From NCBI RefSeq assembly GCF_003853645.1, contig NZ_QTPO01000009.1, positions 124,001-188,000 on the forward strand: a stretch of DNA of 64,000 nt, read 5' to 3'. The notes below the pieces were generated by a model. It was not told the origin of the DNA. It ran no database searches and saw only the letters and a program-made list of their open reading frames with translations. Source of the stretch: Burkholderia sp. Bp9143 (lineage in GTDB: Bacteria > Pseudomonadota > Gammaproteobacteria > Burkholderiales > Burkholderiaceae). Within the stretch, counting starts at the first letter, position 1. Each line of letters opens with the position of its first letter. Of this stretch, positions 17,607-28,544 are shown piece by piece. Both the position numbers and the translations under genes were made by a program.

Positions 17607-19157
17607 TCACAGCTGCGACTCGATCGGAAACAGGCCGAGAAACCACACTTCCATGCGCCGCGCGGCCGACACTTCCGGTTCGTGATCGAGCTCGGTCACC
17701 TTTCCGTCCGCGTCGGTCTGAATCCACTTGAGCCGCCCCTTGCCGGCCGGATCGCTCCTCGATTCGACTCGCCACGCGATTCGATCGAGCCGCGGCTCCA
17801 GGTCCATCGCGACTTCGGACGCAATCGCCGGACTCTCGCAGTAAACGCCGATCTCGGTGTTGAGGTTCAGCGAGCGCGGATCGAGATTCATCGACCCGAT
17901 GAAGATGCTCTTGCGATCGAACACATACGTCTTCGCATGCAGCGACGCACGCGACGAGCCGATGATGACCTGCTTCGAAATGCTCTTGTCGCCGGACGGG
18001 CGCCGCTCGTAAAGCCGGACGCCGGCCTCGATCAGCTCGCGCCGATAGCGCCGGTAGCCGGCATGCACGGCCGCGACATCGGTCGACGCGAGCGAGTTGG
18101 TCAGGATCGTCACGCGCACGCCGCGTGCCGTCAGCGCGTGCAGGCGTTCGACCATGTCTTTGCCCGGCACGAAATACGGCGACACGATCAGCAGTTCGTG
18201 CTCAGGCCGCAACGCGAGTGCGCGCAGTTGCGGCATCAGGTGCCCGTCGCTGTCCTTCGGCGAGCGTGCGATCTTCGCCGGATCGTCGTACAGGACCGTC
18301 GCCTGCCCCCATGACAGCTCTGTGCCCTGCCCGTGCACGATCTGGTCGAGCCTTTGCCGCGCCTCGAGCACGTAAGGATTGTCCTCCATCGCCCGCAGGT
18401 AGTCGCGCAGCCGTTCGCGTTCCCGATCGAGGCCGCCCGGCGCCGCGTCGTGCCCGACCAGCGCATCGACCGGATACGCATACGGCGAATTCCAGAATGT
18501 ATCGAATTCGGTCGAGATGTCGTTCACGACGGGGCCATGCACGACCACATCGAGATCGCCGAACTCCAGCATCGACGACGCGCCGAAGTACTCGTCGCCG
18601 ATATTGCGGCCGCCGACGATCGCTGCCTGGTTGTCCGCGATCATCGCCTTGTTGTGCATGCGCCGGTTGACGCGCGCGAACTCGAGCACCGTACCGATCT
18701 TCTTGAAGTGGCGCGTCGCGACCGGATTGAAGAGCCTGATCTCGATGTTCGGATGCGAACTGATCTCGAGCAGCTTGCGATCGTCCGCGTTCGTGCCGAG
18801 ATCGTCGAGCAGCGCGCGCACGCGTACGCCGCGATCGGCCGCACGGATGACCGCATCCGCGAGCTCGTGTCCGGTCAGGTCGTCGTGCCAGATGTAGTAT
18901 TGAAGGTCCAGCGAGCGGTCCGCGCGATCGGCAAGCAGCACGCGCGCATCGAGTGCATCGACGGGATCGCGCAGCAGATGAAACGCGTCCTGCCCCGGAT
19001 GGGCGGTGGCCTGGTGGCGGAACGCGACGCCGAGGCGGGTGTTTTCGGTATCGGTGAATGCGTGCGTCGGCGCGCGGCCGGCCTGCGGCGGCAGGCTGGC
19101 GCACGCGGCAAGCATCAGCAACGAGAGAATCGCACCCCACGAACGCAGCATGATCAT
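17607..19157 (-). CDS. Phospholipase D/cardiolipin-synthase-like lipoprotein
   Basis: Member of the PLD superfamily, 516 residues from the ATG at 19157 (a second ATG lies 6 bp inside). I chose this start because it gives a lipoprotein signal with lipobox LAA-Cys at residue 19; longer upstream frames add an unlikely Arg-rich tail. Two HKD motifs define the active site: RRMHNKAMIADNQAAIVGG near residue 165, followed by GGRNIGDEYF, and SLHAKTYVFDRKSIFIGS near 403, followed by MNLDPRS. Such proteins transfer or hydrolyse phosphatidyl groups; whether this one makes cardiolipin or cleaves phospholipid cannot be decided here. The likely site is the periplasmic face of a membrane. Confidence 0.9.
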   Translation of the reverse strand: MIMLRSWGAILSLLMLAACASLPPQAGRAPTHAFTDTENTRLGVAFRHQATAHPGQDAFHLLRDPVDALDARVLLADRADRSLDLQYYIWHDDLTGHELADAVIRAADRGVRVRALLDDLGTNADDRKLLEISSHPNIEIRLFNPVATRHFKKIGTVLEFARVNRRMHNKAMIADNQAAIVGGRNIGDEYFGASSMLEFGDLDVVVHGPVVNDISTEFDTFWNSPYAYPVDALVGHDAAPGGLDRERERLRDYLRAMEDNPYVLEARQRLDQIVHGQGTELSWGQATVLYDDPAKIARSPKDSDGHLMPQLRALALRPEHELLIVSPYFVPGKDMVERLHALTARGVRVTILTNSLASTDVAAVHAGYRRYRRELIEAGVRLYERRPSGDKSISKQVIIGSSRASLHAKTYVFDRKSIFIGSMNLDPRSLNLNTEIGVYCESPAIASEVAMDLEPRLDRIAWRVESRSDPAGKGRLKWIQTDADGKVTELDHEPEVSAARRMEVWFLGLFPIESQL

Positions 19158-19470
19158 GATGGCCGCCCCCACTGTCGGGCCAAGTCGGTGTGTATTTGTT
19201 CTGGCTGCCGGACGGAGCGCGGCGCTGGCCTGCGGTTCGCGCGCTCGACGAATCTCGAGCGCGTGCGCCGGTCGCGCTACAGCATACTTCGATTGATATC
19301 GGGACGGCACGCTCTCCGTGTTTCCCCGGTGGCGGCGATACGACATGCGGGGACGGCGCGAACGCGTTCAACACGTTCGACACATTCGGGCAGCAGGCAA
19401 AAGAAAAACCCGCGAAGCCTTGCGGCATCGCGGGTTTCGCGGCTTCCCCGGATAACCCTGGAAGCGAATC
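19158..19470. other. Intergenic region between PLD-like gene and tRNA
   Basis: No gene supported. It holds the promoter region of the PLD-like gene (no clear consensus seen) and, at 19401-19438, the terminator of the tRNA transcript. Confidence 0.6.
19401..19438 (-). terminator. Intrinsic terminator of the tRNA gene
   Basis: AAACCCGCGA and TCGCGGGTTT pair around a 12-nt loop. Read on the minus strand the stem is followed by TTTTTCTTTTGC, a good U-rich tail, about 40 bp beyond the tRNA 3' end. Confidence 0.8.
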
Positions 19471-19549
19471 TGGTGGGCCCCCCGGGAGTCGAACCCGGCA
19501 CCAACGAATTATGAGTTCGCTGCTCTAACCAAGCATGAGCTAGGGGCCC
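19471..19549 (-). tRNA. tRNA with CAT anticodon (Met or lysidine-type Ile2)
   Basis: A complete cloverleaf of 79 nt including encoded CCA. The acceptor GGGCCCC pairs with GGGGCCC, the D-stem is GCTC/GAGC with an 11-nt loop, the anticodon stem GCGAA/TTCGT flanks the loop CTCATAA, the variable loop is 5 nt, and the T-stem is CCGGG/CCCGG. The anticodon is CAT. The GGGCCCC acceptor is closer to E. coli tRNA-Ile2 (GGCCCCU) than to elongator tRNA-Met (GGCUACG), so it may be the TilS-modified isoleucine tRNA; elongator Met remains possible. It is not an initiator, since the 1:72 pair is G-C. Confidence 0.92.
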
Positions 19550-19632
19550 AGATGAAAAGCAACGCGTGCTACACGCAGCCCCGGCAACGAAGCCGGGCCG
19601 GCATTGTAACAATAAAGCCGCTGAAGAGGACA

Positions 19633-19667
19633 AACGCCACCGGCATCACGCGGATACCGGCGGCGTT
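19633..19667 (-). terminator. Probable rpoD terminator
   Basis: AACGCC-A-CCGG and CCGG-C-GGCGTT pair with one symmetrical mismatch. The stem sits about 20 bp after the rpoD stop and ends in TTT on the minus strand. Confidence 0.45.
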
Positions 19668-19687
19668 CGCAAGTGAGACGCTGGAAA

Positions 19688-22105
<2,418 letters not shown>

Positions 22106-22151
22106 CGCGATTCTCGCCTCTGCTTAGAAAACAAACCGCTGGAAACCTTAT

Positions 22152-22160
22152 ATTATAGCA
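22152..22160 (-). promoter_or_regulatory. Extended -10 promoter of rpoD
   Basis: On the minus strand the sequence reads TGCTATAATA: a perfect TATAAT with the TGn extension, 46 bp upstream of the rpoD ATG. It would let rpoD be expressed apart from dnaG. Confidence 0.6.
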
Positions 22161-22164
22161 CGCT

Positions 22165-22187
22165 GGGGCGCCCTCTCTCAGCGCCCC
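22165..22187 (-). terminator. Hairpin between dnaG and rpoD
   Basis: GGGGCGC and GCGCCCC pair around a 9-nt loop, 6 bp after the dnaG stop and immediately before the rpoD promoter. There is no U-run; partial termination or RNA processing is possible, as in other macromolecular-synthesis operons. Confidence 0.4.
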
Positions 22188-22193
22188 GGCCGC

Positions 22194-24065
22194 CTACAGC
22201 CCGAGCCGACGCTTCATGTCGGTTCGCTGCTGGTTCAATTCCGTCAATTCGGCCAACTCCTCGGGTGTGAAGGTGGATTGCCGCGCCAGCCGATCGAGCC
22301 GGTCGCAGCAAGCGTCATAGCGCATCTTGAGCACCGCGGCCTGCAGTTCCTCCCCCGCGATCCGTTCCTGTTCACGCTGCCGCTCGGGCACCGTCTCGTC
22401 TTCCGGATTCTGTAACAGCAAATCGCGGACGTTTTCATCATAGTCCAGAATTTCGCGGAAGATTTCCTCGTAAGTCGCCCCGTTCGAGGACGTCCGCAGG
22501 ACATCCGACAGTAGCCGGAACTCCGCACCGTCGCCCAGCGCACGCGCATGCTCGACGACTTCGGCGAACAGTTCGCCGATCCGCGGCAGCGCGCGCAGGG
22601 TCGCAAGCTGTTCGTCGTCGAGCTGCGACGCGATCCGCGGGTGCATCACGAGCGTACGCAACGCACGCTTTTCGCTGTCCGTCACGCGCCGCCGCTCGCT
22701 GCGCGCGGGCGCCTGGCGCGCCGGCGCCGCGATGCGCGCATCGACGTCCGACAGCCCCGCGACTTCCTCGAACGGGATATCGAGACGGTCGGCGAACATG
22801 TGCATGATCTGTGCGCGCAACGCGTTCGCCGGCAGCGCCTGCAACAGCGGCTTCGCGTCGAACAGCGCCTTCGCGCGACCTTCCGGCTGATCGAGCGCCT
22901 TGCCGGCAATTGCTTCGTTCAACAGAAATTGTGACAGCGGCATCGCGCGCTCGACCTGCTCGGAGAATGCGTCCGCACCGAATTCGCGTACATAGCTGTC
23001 CGGATCGTGTTCGGACGGCAGGAAAAGGAATCGGATCGTGCGGTTGTCCGCCGCATGCGGCAGGCACGCCTCGAGCGCGCGGCGCGCCGCACGCCGGCCG
23101 GCCGAGTCGCCGTCGAAGCTGAAAATGACCGTGTCGGTCTGGCGCAGCAACTTCTGTACGTGGATCGGCGTGCATGCCGTGCCGAGCGTCGCGACCGCGT
23201 TCGGGAAGCCGAGCTGCGCGAGCGCGACGACGTCCATGTAGCCTTCGACGACCAGCACGTACTTGCGCTCGCGGATCGCGAGGCGCGCCTCGAACAGCCC
23301 GTACAGTTCGCTGCCCTTGTTGAACAGCGGCGTTTCGGGCGAGTTCAGGTATTTCGGCTCGCCGCTTCCGAGCACGCGGCCACCGAACCCGATCACCTGC
23401 CCCTTCACGTTGCGGATCGGGAACATGATCCGCTCGCGGAACCGGTCGTAGCGGCGCGCGACGCCTTGCGCGTCGGTCTTCTCGCTGACGATCACGAGCC
23501 CCGATTCGACGAGCGAGTCGTCGCGGTAGTCCGGGAACGCGGTTTCGAGGTTCTGCCAACCGTCCGGCGCATAGCCGAGCCCGAAGCGCGCGGCGATCTC
23601 GCCGGTCAGGCCCCGGTTTTTCAGGTACTGGATCGCGACGGTCGCGCCACGCAATTGCTTGCGGTAGTAGTCGCACGCGGCGGACATCACGTCGGACAAC
23701 GCGGTCGCCACCGATTTCGACACCGGCGCGGGATAATCGCCGCCGCCCCCAACGCCTCCGCCGCGCATCGACGGCTCGTGCGGCACGGTCAGCCCGACCG
23801 ATTGCGCGAGCTCCTGCACGGCTTCCGGGAACGTGAGCCCCGCATGCTCCATCAGGAAGCCGATCGCCGTGCCGTGCGCGCCGCAGCCGAAGCAGTGATA
23901 GAACTGCTTGGTCGGACTGACGGTAAACGACGGGCTCTTCTCGTTATGGAACGGGCACAACCCCATGAAGTTGGCGCCGCCCTTCTTGAGCTGCACATAC
24001 CGGCCCACCACGTCGACGATATCGACGCGGTTCAGCAAGTCCTGCAGGAACGAATGCGGAATCAC
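22194..24065 (-). CDS. dnaG: DNA primase DnaG
   Basis: Makes RNA primers for replication, interacting with the DnaB helicase. It has 623 residues, slightly longer than E. coli's 581. The N-terminal CHC2 zinc finger is intact (CPFHNEKSPSF, later HCFGCGAHG). The catalytic core contains ARFGLGYAPDGW, and the TOPRIM domain has the acidic VVEGYMDVVAL and FSFDGDSAGRRAARRA. The C-terminal helicase-binding domain covers roughly the last 150 residues. It lies between yqeY and rpoD in the conserved cluster. The start ATG at 24065 precedes MIPHSFLQDLLNRVDIVDVV, the expected primase N-terminus. Confidence 0.97.
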   Translation of the reverse strand: MIPHSFLQDLLNRVDIVDVVGRYVQLKKGGANFMGLCPFHNEKSPSFTVSPTKQFYHCFGCGAHGTAIGFLMEHAGLTFPEAVQELAQSVGLTVPHEPSMRGGGVGGGGDYPAPVSKSVATALSDVMSAACDYYRKQLRGATVAIQYLKNRGLTGEIAARFGLGYAPDGWQNLETAFPDYRDDSLVESGLVIVSEKTDAQGVARRYDRFRERIMFPIRNVKGQVIGFGGRVLGSGEPKYLNSPETPLFNKGSELYGLFEARLAIRERKYVLVVEGYMDVVALAQLGFPNAVATLGTACTPIHVQKLLRQTDTVIFSFDGDSAGRRAARRALEACLPHAADNRTIRFLFLPSEHDPDSYVREFGADAFSEQVERAMPLSQFLLNEAIAGKALDQPEGRAKALFDAKPLLQALPANALRAQIMHMFADRLDIPFEEVAGLSDVDARIAAPARQAPARSERRRVTDSEKRALRTLVMHPRIASQLDDEQLATLRALPRIGELFAEVVEHARALGDGAEFRLLSDVLRTSSNGATYEEIFREILDYDENVRDLLLQNPEDETVPERQREQERIAGEELQAAVLKMRYDACCDRLDRLARQSTFTPEELAELTELNQQRTDMKRRLGL

Positions 24066-24137
24066 CGTGGGATCGAGCGAAAAAAAGACAATACGACGCC
24101 CCGGCGCACGCGCAAGCGACGCGCCGGGAGGCGGGCT

Positions 24138-24584
24138 TTACTTCGACAGCGCGGCCTTGACCTGCGCGGAAACGGCCGTCATGTCGGCGCGGCCGGCCAG
24201 CTTGCCCTTCAGCACGCCCATCACCTTGCCCATGTCCTGCGGGCCGGCTGCGCCGGTTGCCGCGACCGCGGCCTGAACTTCGGCGGCCACTTCGGCGTCC
24301 GACAGTTGCGTGGGCATGTAGGCGCCCAGCACCGTCAGTTCGGCCTGCTCCTTCGCGACGAGATCGTCGCGGCCGGCGGCCTGGAACTGGCTGATCGAGT
24401 CCTTGCGCTGCTTGATCATCTTGTCGATCACCGCGGTGATGCCCGCGTCGTCGAGGGTCACCCGATCATCGACTTCGCGCTGCTTGATCGCGGCCATCAG
24501 CAGGCGAATCGTCGCCAGACGCTCGCTTTCCTTCGCGCGCATCGCGGCCTTCATGTCTTCGCTGATCTGCTCTTTCAAACTCAT
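24138..24584 (-). CDS. GatB/YqeY domain protein
   Basis: Small conserved protein of 148 residues with a YqeY fold, related to the tail domain of the GatB amidotransferase. It starts MSLKEQISEDMKAAMRAKES, and the conserved core IRLLMAAIKQREVD and YMPTQLSDAEV are present. The precise biochemical role is unknown; family members may influence tRNA-dependent amidation. Its position between rpsU and dnaG is typical of beta-proteobacteria and supports the call. A strong terminator separates it from rpsU. Confidence 0.92.
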   Translation of the reverse strand: MSLKEQISEDMKAAMRAKESERLATIRLLMAAIKQREVDDRVTLDDAGITAVIDKMIKQRKDSISQFQAAGRDDLVAKEQAELTVLGAYMPTQLSDAEVAAEVQAAVAATGAAGPQDMGKVMGVLKGKLAGRADMTAVSAQVKAALSK

Positions 24585-24640
24585 CTTGCACCCGGGATGG
24601 AAACGTGACTTCGACGCCCGCGAACGGACGTCAACACAAA

Positions 24641-24671
24641 AACCCGCTTGGGACTAAGTCTCAAGCGGGTT
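24641..24671 (-). terminator. Intrinsic terminator after rpsU
   Basis: AACCCGCTTG and CAAGCGGGTT form a near-perfect stem; on the minus strand it is followed by TTTTGTGTTG. It lies between rpsU and yqeY and would limit readthrough so that S21 mRNA exceeds primase mRNA. Confidence 0.8.
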
Positions 24672-24769
24672 GCTCGAATCCGGCATCGGCGACTCGCGGC
24701 CCCATATCGAGGCCGATCGTGCGGAGGTCGCCGGTGCGCCGCTCGGTGAATCGCGCGGCGCTCAATCGT

Positions 24770-24982
24770 TCAGTACAGCTTCTTCGGCAGCGTCTGGCTG
24801 CGGATCCGCTTGTAATGACGCTTCACCGCAGCAGCCTTCTTGCGCTTGCGCTCGGCGGTCGGCTTCTCGTAAAACTCCCGCGCACGAAGCTCGGTCAGCA
24901 GACCGTTCTTCTCGATCGTGCGCTTGAAGCGACGCATGGCGACTTCGAACGGCTCGTTTTCTTTAACGCGAATGATCGTCAT
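24770..24982 (-). CDS. rpsU: 30S ribosomal protein S21
   Basis: Small-subunit ribosomal protein of 70 residues, rich in Lys and Arg. The start [20 protein letters not shown] and the following [20 protein letters not shown] are the usual S21 sequence, and the basic tail is intact. It is the first gene of the macromolecular-synthesis cluster, with its own extended -10 promoter and a downstream terminator. Confidence 0.97.
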
Positions 24983-25020
24983 GATCCGACACGAATAAAG
25001 GTTTGCAGGGAAGGCTTACG

Positions 25021-25029
25021 AGTATAGCA
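25021..25029 (-). promoter_or_regulatory. Extended -10 promoter of rpsU
   Basis: On the minus strand TGCTATACT lies 39 bp before the rpsU ATG. It has the TGn extension and 5/6 match to TATAAT; no good -35 is visible. Confidence 0.5.
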
Positions 25030-25088
25030 GAGCGTCGTGCAAAGACATAAGGGCCGGGCCCCGTCAACCGCGGGCCCGCCCGGCCGTA

Positions 25089-26309
25089 TCAGGCGCCGCG
25101 CGAAAACTCCGCCGCCGCCTGCCCGGCCGCCGTGCCGGACGCCCACGCCCACTGGAAGTTGTAGCCGCCGAGCCAGCCCGTCACGTCCACCGCCTCGCCG
25201 ATGAAGAACAGCCCCGGCACCCGCGCACTCATCATCGTCGCCGATGACAATTCGCGCGTATCGACGCCGCCTTTCGTCACCTCGGCCTTCTTGTAGCCCT
25301 CGGTGCCGTTCGGCGTCAGCGTCCAGCCGGACAGCGCGTCGCCGATCTGGCGCAGCGTCTTGTCGGGCAGGTCCGCGAGCCGCGCGTCGGCCGCGACGCG
25401 GTGCGTGTCGATCCAGACGTGGGCGAGGCGCGACGGCACCCAGTCCGCGAGCAGCGAGCCGATCTGGCGCTTCGACGTGCGCTTCGCTTCGAGCAGGTCG
25501 GCCACCGCGTCGCGCTGCGGCAGCAGGTCGATACGGATCGGGTCGCCGGACTGCCAGTAGCTGGAGATCTGCAGGATGCCGGGACCCGACAGACCGCGAT
25601 GGGTCAGCAGCAGGTCCTCGACGAATTCGCCGCCGCGCTTCTTGTCGCCGGTCGACACGCGCACTTCGAGCGACACGCCGGACAGCGCCGCGAACGGCTC
25701 CCAGTCCTGCTGTGCAAAGGTGAGCGGCACGAGCGCGGGCCGCGTATCGACGAGCTTGTGGCCGAACTGCTTCGCGAGCCGGTAGCCGAAATCGGTCGCG
25801 CCGATCTTCGGGATCGACAGGCCGCCGGTGGCGACGACCAGCGCGCGTGCGCGGATCGGCCCCGCCTGCTGCGTGTCGAGCGTAAAGCCGTCGGCCGGCG
25901 CATGGCGCACCGCGTCGACGACCACCGGCCGGCGCCAGGCGATGCCGCCCGCGTCGCACTCGTGCTTCAGCACGTCGATGACCGCATCGCTGCCGTGATC
26001 GCAAAAGAGTTGCCCCTTGTGCTTCTCGTGCCAGGTCACGTGATGGCGCTTGAGCAGCCCGAGGAAGTCGCGCGGCGTGTAGCGCGCGAGCGCCGAGCGC
26101 GCGAAATGCGGATTCGACGACAGGTAGTTGTCGGGGCCCGCGTAGAGATTCGTGAAGTTGCAGCGGCCGCCGCCCGAAATGCGGATTTTCTCGGCGAGCC
26201 GCGGCGCGTGGTCGATCAGCACCACGCGGCGGCCGAGTTGTCCGGCGACCGCGGCGCTCATCATCCCGGCGGCGCCCGCGCCGATCACGGCGATATCGTA
26301 AGTTTCCAT
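25089..26309 (-). CDS. HI0933/YhiN-family flavoprotein (NAD(P)/FAD-dependent oxidoreductase)
   Basis: Predicted FAD-binding protein of 406 residues. The N-terminal Rossmann motif is clear ([20 protein letters not shown]). Next come [11 protein letters not shown], the signature of the HI0933 family, and the C-terminal segment [20 protein letters not shown], which closes the FAD site. The family is widespread but its substrate and reaction are not established. It is divergent from tsaD, with 131 bp between the starts. The annotation stands on family motifs only. Confidence 0.9.
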   Translation of the reverse strand: METYDIAVIGAGAAGMMSAAVAGQLGRRVVLIDHAPRLAEKIRISGGGRCNFTNLYAGPDNYLSSNPHFARSALARYTPRDFLGLLKRHHVTWHEKHKGQLFCDHGSDAVIDVLKHECDAGGIAWRRPVVVDAVRHAPADGFTLDTQQAGPIRARALVVATGGLSIPKIGATDFGYRLAKQFGHKLVDTRPALVPLTFAQQDWEPFAALSGVSLEVRVSTGDKKRGGEFVEDLLLTHRGLSGPGILQISSYWQSGDPIRIDLLPQRDAVADLLEAKRTSKRQIGSLLADWVPSRLAHVWIDTHRVAADARLADLPDKTLRQIGDALSGWTLTPNGTEGYKKAEVTKGGVDTRELSSATMMSARVPGLFFIGEAVDVTGWLGGYNFQWAWASGTAAGQAAAEFSRGA

Positions 26310-26376
26310 GGCGCGGATTGTACCTGCCCGGCCGCGCGCCCGGGCCGCACCCCAGCGGCGGCCGGCCGCCGCCTGC

Positions 26377-26382
26377 TATAAT
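26377..26382 (+). promoter_or_regulatory. -10 element (extended) upstream of tsaD
   Basis: TGCTATAAT: a perfect TATAAT at 26377-26382 preceded by TGC, 59 bp before the tsaD ATG. No strong -35 is seen, which fits an extended -10 promoter. Confidence 0.55.
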
Positions 26383-26440
26383 TTGCGGTTACGTTTACCT
26401 TCTTGCGGCGCGCTCGGCGCAGCGCGCCCCGCCCCGACCC

Positions 26441-27481
26441 ATGCTCGTTCTCGGCATCGAAAGCTCCTGCGACGAAACCGGCCTCGCGCTCTACGACACG
26501 CAGCGCGGCCTGCTCGCGCACGCGCTCCATTCGCAGATCGCGATGCACCGCGAATACGGCGGCGTCGTGCCCGAGCTCGCGTCGCGCGACCACATCCGCC
26601 GCGCGCTGCCGCTGCTCGAGGAAGTCATGGCGCAAAGCGGCACGCGCCGCGACGACATCGACGCGATCGCGTTCACGCAAGGCCCCGGCCTCGCCGGCGC
26701 GCTGCTGGTCGGCGCGAGCATCGCGAATGCGCTCGCGCTCGCGTGGAACAAGCCGACCGTCGGCATCCATCACCTCGAAGGCCACCTGCTGTCGCCGCTG
26801 CTCGTCGACGAGCCGCCGCCATTCCCGTTCATCGCGCTGCTGGTGTCGGGCGGCCATACGCAACTGATGCGCGTGACCGACGTCGGCGTGTACGAAACGC
26901 TCGGCGAAACGCTCGACGACGCGGCCGGCGAAGCGTTCGACAAGACGGCGAAGCTGATCGGCCTCGGCTATCCGGGCGGCCCGGAAGTGTCGAAGCTTGC
27001 TGAAACGGGCACGCCGGGCGCGGTCGTCCTGCCGCGCCCGATGCTGCATTCGGGCGATCTCGACTTCAGCTTCAGCGGCCTGAAGACGGCCGTGCTCACG
27101 CAGATGAAGAAGTTCGAGGCGGCGAAACTGGAGGGCGAGGCGCTCGAGCGCGCGAAGGCCGATCTCGCGCGTGGCTTCGTCGACGCGGCCGTCGACGTGC
27201 TCGTCGCGAAGTCGCTCGCCGCGCTCAAGACGACGAAGCTCAAGCGCCTCGTGGTCGCGGGTGGTGTCGGTGCGAACCGCCAGTTGCGCGCGGCGCTGTC
27301 GGCCGCCGCGGCCAAGCGCGGCTTCGACGTGCACTATCCGGATCTCGCGCTCTGCACCGACAACGGCGCGATGATCGCGCTCGCCGGCGCATTGCGGCTC
27401 GGCCGCTGGCCCGAGCAGGCGAACGCCGACTACGCGTTCACGGTGAAACCGCGCTGGGATCTCGCGTCGCTCCCACGCTGA
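26441..27481 (+). CDS. tsaD: tRNA N6-adenosine threonylcarbamoyltransferase TsaD
   Basis: Transfers the threonylcarbamoyl group to A37 of ANN-decoding tRNAs (t6A), together with TsaB and TsaE; TsaC makes the intermediate. The ATG at 26441 gives 346 residues beginning [20 protein letters not shown], the standard family start; the longer open frame adds an unrelated Pro/Arg-rich leader. The metal-binding HxxxH is present as HHLEGHLL, followed by [10 protein letters not shown] and later [12 protein letters not shown]. The protein is full length. It is transcribed alone and ends at a bidirectional terminator shared with folE2. Confidence 0.97.
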   Translation: MLVLGIESSCDETGLALYDTQRGLLAHALHSQIAMHREYGGVVPELASRDHIRRALPLLEEVMAQSGTRRDDIDAIAFTQGPGLAGALLVGASIANALALAWNKPTVGIHHLEGHLLSPLLVDEPPPFPFIALLVSGGHTQLMRVTDVGVYETLGETLDDAAGEAFDKTAKLIGLGYPGGPEVSKLAETGTPGAVVLPRPMLHSGDLDFSFSGLKTAVLTQMKKFEAAKLEGEALERAKADLARGFVDAAVDVLVAKSLAALKTTKLKRLVVAGGVGANRQLRAALSAAAAKRGFDVHYPDLALCTDNGAMIALAGALRLGRWPEQANADYAFTVKPRWDLASLPR

Positions 27482-27527
27482 TTCGCTCAACGCGACATCC
27501 TGCGCACCGGCACACACCGGCAAACAA

Positions 27528-27553
27528 AAAGGCCGCTCGATCGAGCGGCCTTT
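27528..27553. terminator. Bidirectional terminator between tsaD and folE2
   Basis: AAAGGCCGCTCGA and TCGAGCGGCCTTT form a perfect 13-bp palindromic stem between two convergent genes, with A/T-rich flanks on both sides. Confidence 0.8.
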
Positions 27554-27580
27554 GTTCGTTGCAGCGGCAAAAACGCAGCG

Positions 27581-28390
27581 TTACGCGGCGTATCGCTTGT
27601 CGCGCTCGATCAGCGCATACGCGCTGTGATTGTGGATCGACTCGAAGTTTTCGGCTTCGAGCACATAGGCGGCCACGCGCTCGTCCGCATCGAGACGCTG
27701 CGCGACGTCGCGCACCAGATCCTCGACGAACTTCGGATTCTCGTATGCGCGCTCCGTGACGAACTTCTCGTCCGGACGCTTCAGCAAGCCCCACAGCTCG
27801 CACGACGCCTCTTCTTCCGCGATGCGGATCAGCGCCTCGACCGGCAGGTCGGCCGCGAGCTCCGCGTCGATCGTCACGTGCGAACGCTGGTTGTGTGCGC
27901 CGTACTGCGAGATCTTCTTCGAGCATGGGCACAGGCTCGTCACCGGCACGAGCACCTTCAGGAACAGACGCGCTTCGCCGTTGCGGCTTTCGCCCGCGAG
28001 CGTCACTTCATAATCGAGCAGGCTCTGCACGCCCGACACCGGCGCCGTCTTGTTCACGAAGTACGGGAACGTGACTTCGATGCGGCCGGCCTCGGCTTCC
28101 AGCTTCTGGAGCATCGACGCGAGCATCGCGCGGAAGCGCTCGACCGTCAGCGGCGCACGATTCTCCTCGAGCAGCGCGACGAAGCGCGACATGTGCGTGC
28201 CCTTCTGATCGGCGGGCAAGCGCACGTCGAGATTCCAGACGCCGACGGTCGGCTGCACGTCGCCGCTTTCGGTACGCACCGTCAACGGATGCCGGACCGC
28301 CTTCACGCCCACGCGCTGAATCGGAATCTGGCGGGTATCCACCGTGCTCTGCACGTCGGGCATCACGAAGGCGGGATTCATCTGGTTCAT
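27581..28390 (-). CDS. folE2: GTP cyclohydrolase FolE2
   Basis: Converts GTP to 7,8-dihydroneopterin triphosphate, the first step of folate synthesis (and of queuosine precursors). It is the type IB enzyme, which does not strictly need zinc. The ATG at 28390 gives 269 residues and has an AAGGA ribosome-binding site 9 bp upstream; the longer open frame adds an Arg-rich leader. Conserved segments include [20 protein letters not shown], with the metal-binding cysteine, and [11 protein letters not shown]. It lies downstream of dxs on the same strand, separated by a hairpin, so it is probably transcribed independently. Confidence 0.95.
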   Translation of the reverse strand: MNQMNPAFVMPDVQSTVDTRQIPIQRVGVKAVRHPLTVRTESGDVQPTVGVWNLDVRLPADQKGTHMSRFVALLEENRAPLTVERFRAMLASMLQKLEAEAGRIEVTFPYFVNKTAPVSGVQSLLDYEVTLAGESRNGEARLFLKVLVPVTSLCPCSKKISQYGAHNQRSHVTIDAELAADLPVEALIRIAEEEASCELWGLLKRPDEKFVTERAYENPKFVEDLVRDVAQRLDADERVAAYVLEAENFESIHNHSAYALIERDKRYAA

Positions 28391-28450
28391 CTTGTTCAAT
28401 CCTTGTAAGCCGCGCGTTCGACGACGCGCACGCCGCGTCATGCGGCAGCC

Positions 28451-28486
28451 GGAAAAGCAACATGGGCCCGCAGGCCCATGTTTTCC
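28451..28486 (-). terminator. Terminator after dxs
   Basis: AACATGGGCC (28459-28468) and GGCCCATGTT (28473-28482) pair around CGCA, and the stem can extend through GGAAAA/TTTTCC. It lies about 60 bp beyond the dxs stop. Confidence 0.65.
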
Positions 28487-28544
28487 GCATCAATGTAGAC
28501 CGGTTGCGCCAGTCGCACCGACGCCGCCCGCAGGCGGCGCCAGC

